Shown here piece by piece: positions 12,801 to 15,800 of a stretch of DNA of 17,992 bases. Where the stretch lies: positions 1 to 17,992 of the forward strand of contig NZ_JBHLWN010000037.1 of the NCBI RefSeq assembly GCF_042432825.1. Reading direction: 5' to 3'. Source of the stretch: Gordoniibacillus chartarius. Its GTDB lineage: Bacteria; Bacillota; Bacilli; Paenibacillales; NBRC-103111. Under the pieces are notes generated by a model. That model was given only the letters and a program-made list of their open reading frames with translations, ran no database searches and had not been told where the DNA came from. Each line of letters starts with the position of its first letter. Position 1 is the first letter of the stretch. The position numbers and the translations under genes are program-made.

Positions 12801-15800
12801 CATCGCCGTTCCTACGGCTTTACGCGACTTGACGACGAGCTGAAGCGGCCGGCTTCCCACAGCCGGAACGAACACCGTACGCAAGCTTGCGTAGCGGTCG
12901 ACGATACCTTGAACAGCCGCATGAAACGCTTCGATATTCAGTATGCCTTCCAGCGTAAAGACGAGCTGCTCCGTGTACATTTCCGATTCGGGGTGTAAAT
13001 GCTTATAGAACAGCATCGCCTCTTGCAGCGGAGTCATCGGGTACAATCTTTCGATTTCCGCGCTGGGGAGCTTTTCCTGCAGAAAGTCTTGAACTCGGGC
13101 AAAATCGGGCGGCAGCAGTCCATGGCTTCCGAAATCCGAAGGAGTCCGCCGCCGCTCGCCGAGCTCCGCGCAGTGAGCCGTCACATGCGCCAAGCTGGCC
13201 CGGAACAGCTCGGTGAACGAAGCAAGCGGAATCGAACCTTCGTTCGCCGCCAACGGCCAGCTTGACGCAGCCGCTTCCAGCCGTCCTCCGGCTGTATACA
13301 CGCGCATCGCCGGTGCGGAACCGTACCGATAGTCCCCGTCCAACACAGCCCTTGCTTCGGAATCCACCTCTCCGGCGAAGGCGAATGCGACATCCGGCTG
13401 AAGTTTCGAACGGTGCTCCGTGCTTTCCGAACGGCGTACGATATCCGAATAAAGCTCCCAGCCTAACCCTCTATTCGGAACCCTCCGCAGTTCCTCCTTC
13501 ACTTGAGGCAGGAACGCAGCAAGCTCATCGCAATGCGCAGCATCCAGAACATGCGGGTACGAATAACGGAAGCAGCCGGACGTGCGGGATACGTCTCCTG
13601 CTTTGCTCCACGCTTCCCGGCCGTCTCCTTCGAGCATGACCGTGAAACGGCTGCGGCCCGTCCCCAGCTTCAGTGCCAGCCCCAGTGCGGCCAGCAGCAA
13701 TTCCTCAAGCGTCATGCCGTATGCTGCCGAAGCGGCTGCAAGCATTCGTCTCGTTTCCTCTTCGCTCCATTGAAGCATCATTGGAGATACCGTGCCGCTT
13801 CCCGGCATGGCCGGAACTACAGCCTCCAGAGCCGAATCAGCCTGCTCTGCCGTTACCGCCGATTCAGCCGATACTCCATGTACGGCGGACACCGCCGCAA
13901 TCGCCGATTGCTCGACGGCACGCCAGTACGACAGCTCCTTCTGCTGCATGCCCCCCTCGTACCAGTTATGAACCGAATTCGACCAATCCCGGAACGCTCC
14001 CGTTTTCGCCGCAAATTCGACAGGCTGGCGCAGTATGGCTTGCATCAGTCCGGTGCGGATATCCGAGAGCAGGAGCTGCCAGGTTTTTTCGTCGACCAGA
14101 AGCCGGTGTATGTAGAGCTGCAGATGGCTGCCCTGCCCGGAGTGAATGAGCAGCACGCGAATAAGCGGCTCCTGCCAATCATGCTCGATTGAAGATAACG
14201 ATTGATGACGCGCAAGCCGGGCTTTCTCTTGCACCACAGAGCTGTCCTCGATTCCGGACATTTCCACCGTATCCAGCCGATACCATACATCCCGGCTGCG
14301 AGGTGCGTCCGAAACGCCGCGATTGTATTGAACGAGCCGCCCGTTCTCCTGACGGAACGTCACCCGAAGCGCATCATGATGCCGGAGCAGCGCGTCCATC
14401 GCTTGAATGACGTGCTGCTCTTCAAGCCGCTCCGCAAACGGAAGCTCCCTGTATTCATAAGTTACGGCCGGCAAACCGTTGGGTCCGCCTGCAAGCAGCT
14501 CCAGCTGTCCCGGACTCGGCATAATATGTCCTTCAACAGATTGCTGCCCGGCAGCGCCGCCGATCCGGGTCAGACGGGCGGCCTGCATCGCGAGCACCGG
14601 ATACTGGAACACGTCCTTCATATCGAGCTTCCAGCCATGCTGCTGCAGGCGGGCCGCTATTTTTAACGCTTTGATCGAATCGCCGCCCAGCTCAAAAAAA
14701 TGGTCCGAAGCCGAGAACACCGGTACGCCCAGCACGCTTGTCCACACTTCGGCGGCCAGCTTTTCCTCATTCGTTCGAAGCTCAGCACCGATGTGCTCGT
14801 CCCTGCTGCGGGAAGCCGGCTCCGGCTTCGGCAGCGCCTTCCGGTCGATTTTGCCGTTCGGCGTAACGGGCATCGCTTCCAGCGCTACGATGCTGGCTGG
14901 AATCATATAATAAGGCAGACGCTCCGCCACATACGCTTTCAGCTCCGCAGGCGAGAGCTCCTGCATCGACGTGTAGTAGGCGGCTAGCGAAACGTTTCCT
15001 TGAGCGTCGGCATAATCGATGGTGACCGCTTCCGAAACGGCGGGATGGTCCGCGAGCGTATTGTCGATTTCACCGAGCTCGATGCGATAGCCCCGCACCT
15101 TCACCTGATGGTCGATCCTGCCGTAAAATTCAATGAACCCATCCGCCAGCCAGCAGCCCAAATCGCCCGTCTTATACAGTCTGCGGCCCGGCTCCCCGCT
15201 GAACGGATCTTCCCCGAACGCAGCAGCGGTGCGATCCGGATCGTATAGATAGCCTCGCCCGACACCGACGCCAGACACCCAAATTTCGCCTTTCACACCG
15301 ACCGGACACATGCGCCCGAAGCGGTCCACAATATAGATGCGGAACCCCCGTACCGGTCTTCCGACCGGAACCGTTTCGTAAACAGGCGCTTCGTTCATGA
15401 CATAATGCGTAATGTCGTCCGAAGCTTCCGTAGGTCCATAGGCGTTCACCAGCGGAATATGCGGATACTGACGGAACCAACGTTCGGCGACATTACGTTT
15501 TAACGCTTCGCCGGTTGAAATCAAGTGCCGCAAATTCGGCAAACGGCTCTTGCCCTGCACATCCAGCATAACGGCCAGGTACGATGGGACGACCTCCAGC
15601 ACCGTCACCCCGTCCCGGTCGACTTGAGCGAGAAACTGCTCCGGCTTCAACACATCGTCATTGCTGTAGATGACCGTTTTGCCGCCGGTACAGAGCGCAG
15701 CAAACATTTGCCATACGGAGATGTCGAAGCAGTGCGAAGCATTTTGTGCGATGACGCTGTGCTCCGTAATCCGAAGATCTTCGACCTTTGCAAGCAAATG

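Noticed and set aside
10137..13055. C2-A2 as a cysteine heterocyclization module
   Set aside because: C2 has HHIVMDG rather than the DxxxxD motif of cyclization domains, and no oxidase domain is inserted, so thiazoline formation is not supported.
13107..14549. The E1 motif changes as a sequencing or assembly error
   Set aside because: The changes are substitutions spread over at least six separate motifs in an unbroken frame, which a local error or indel would not produce.
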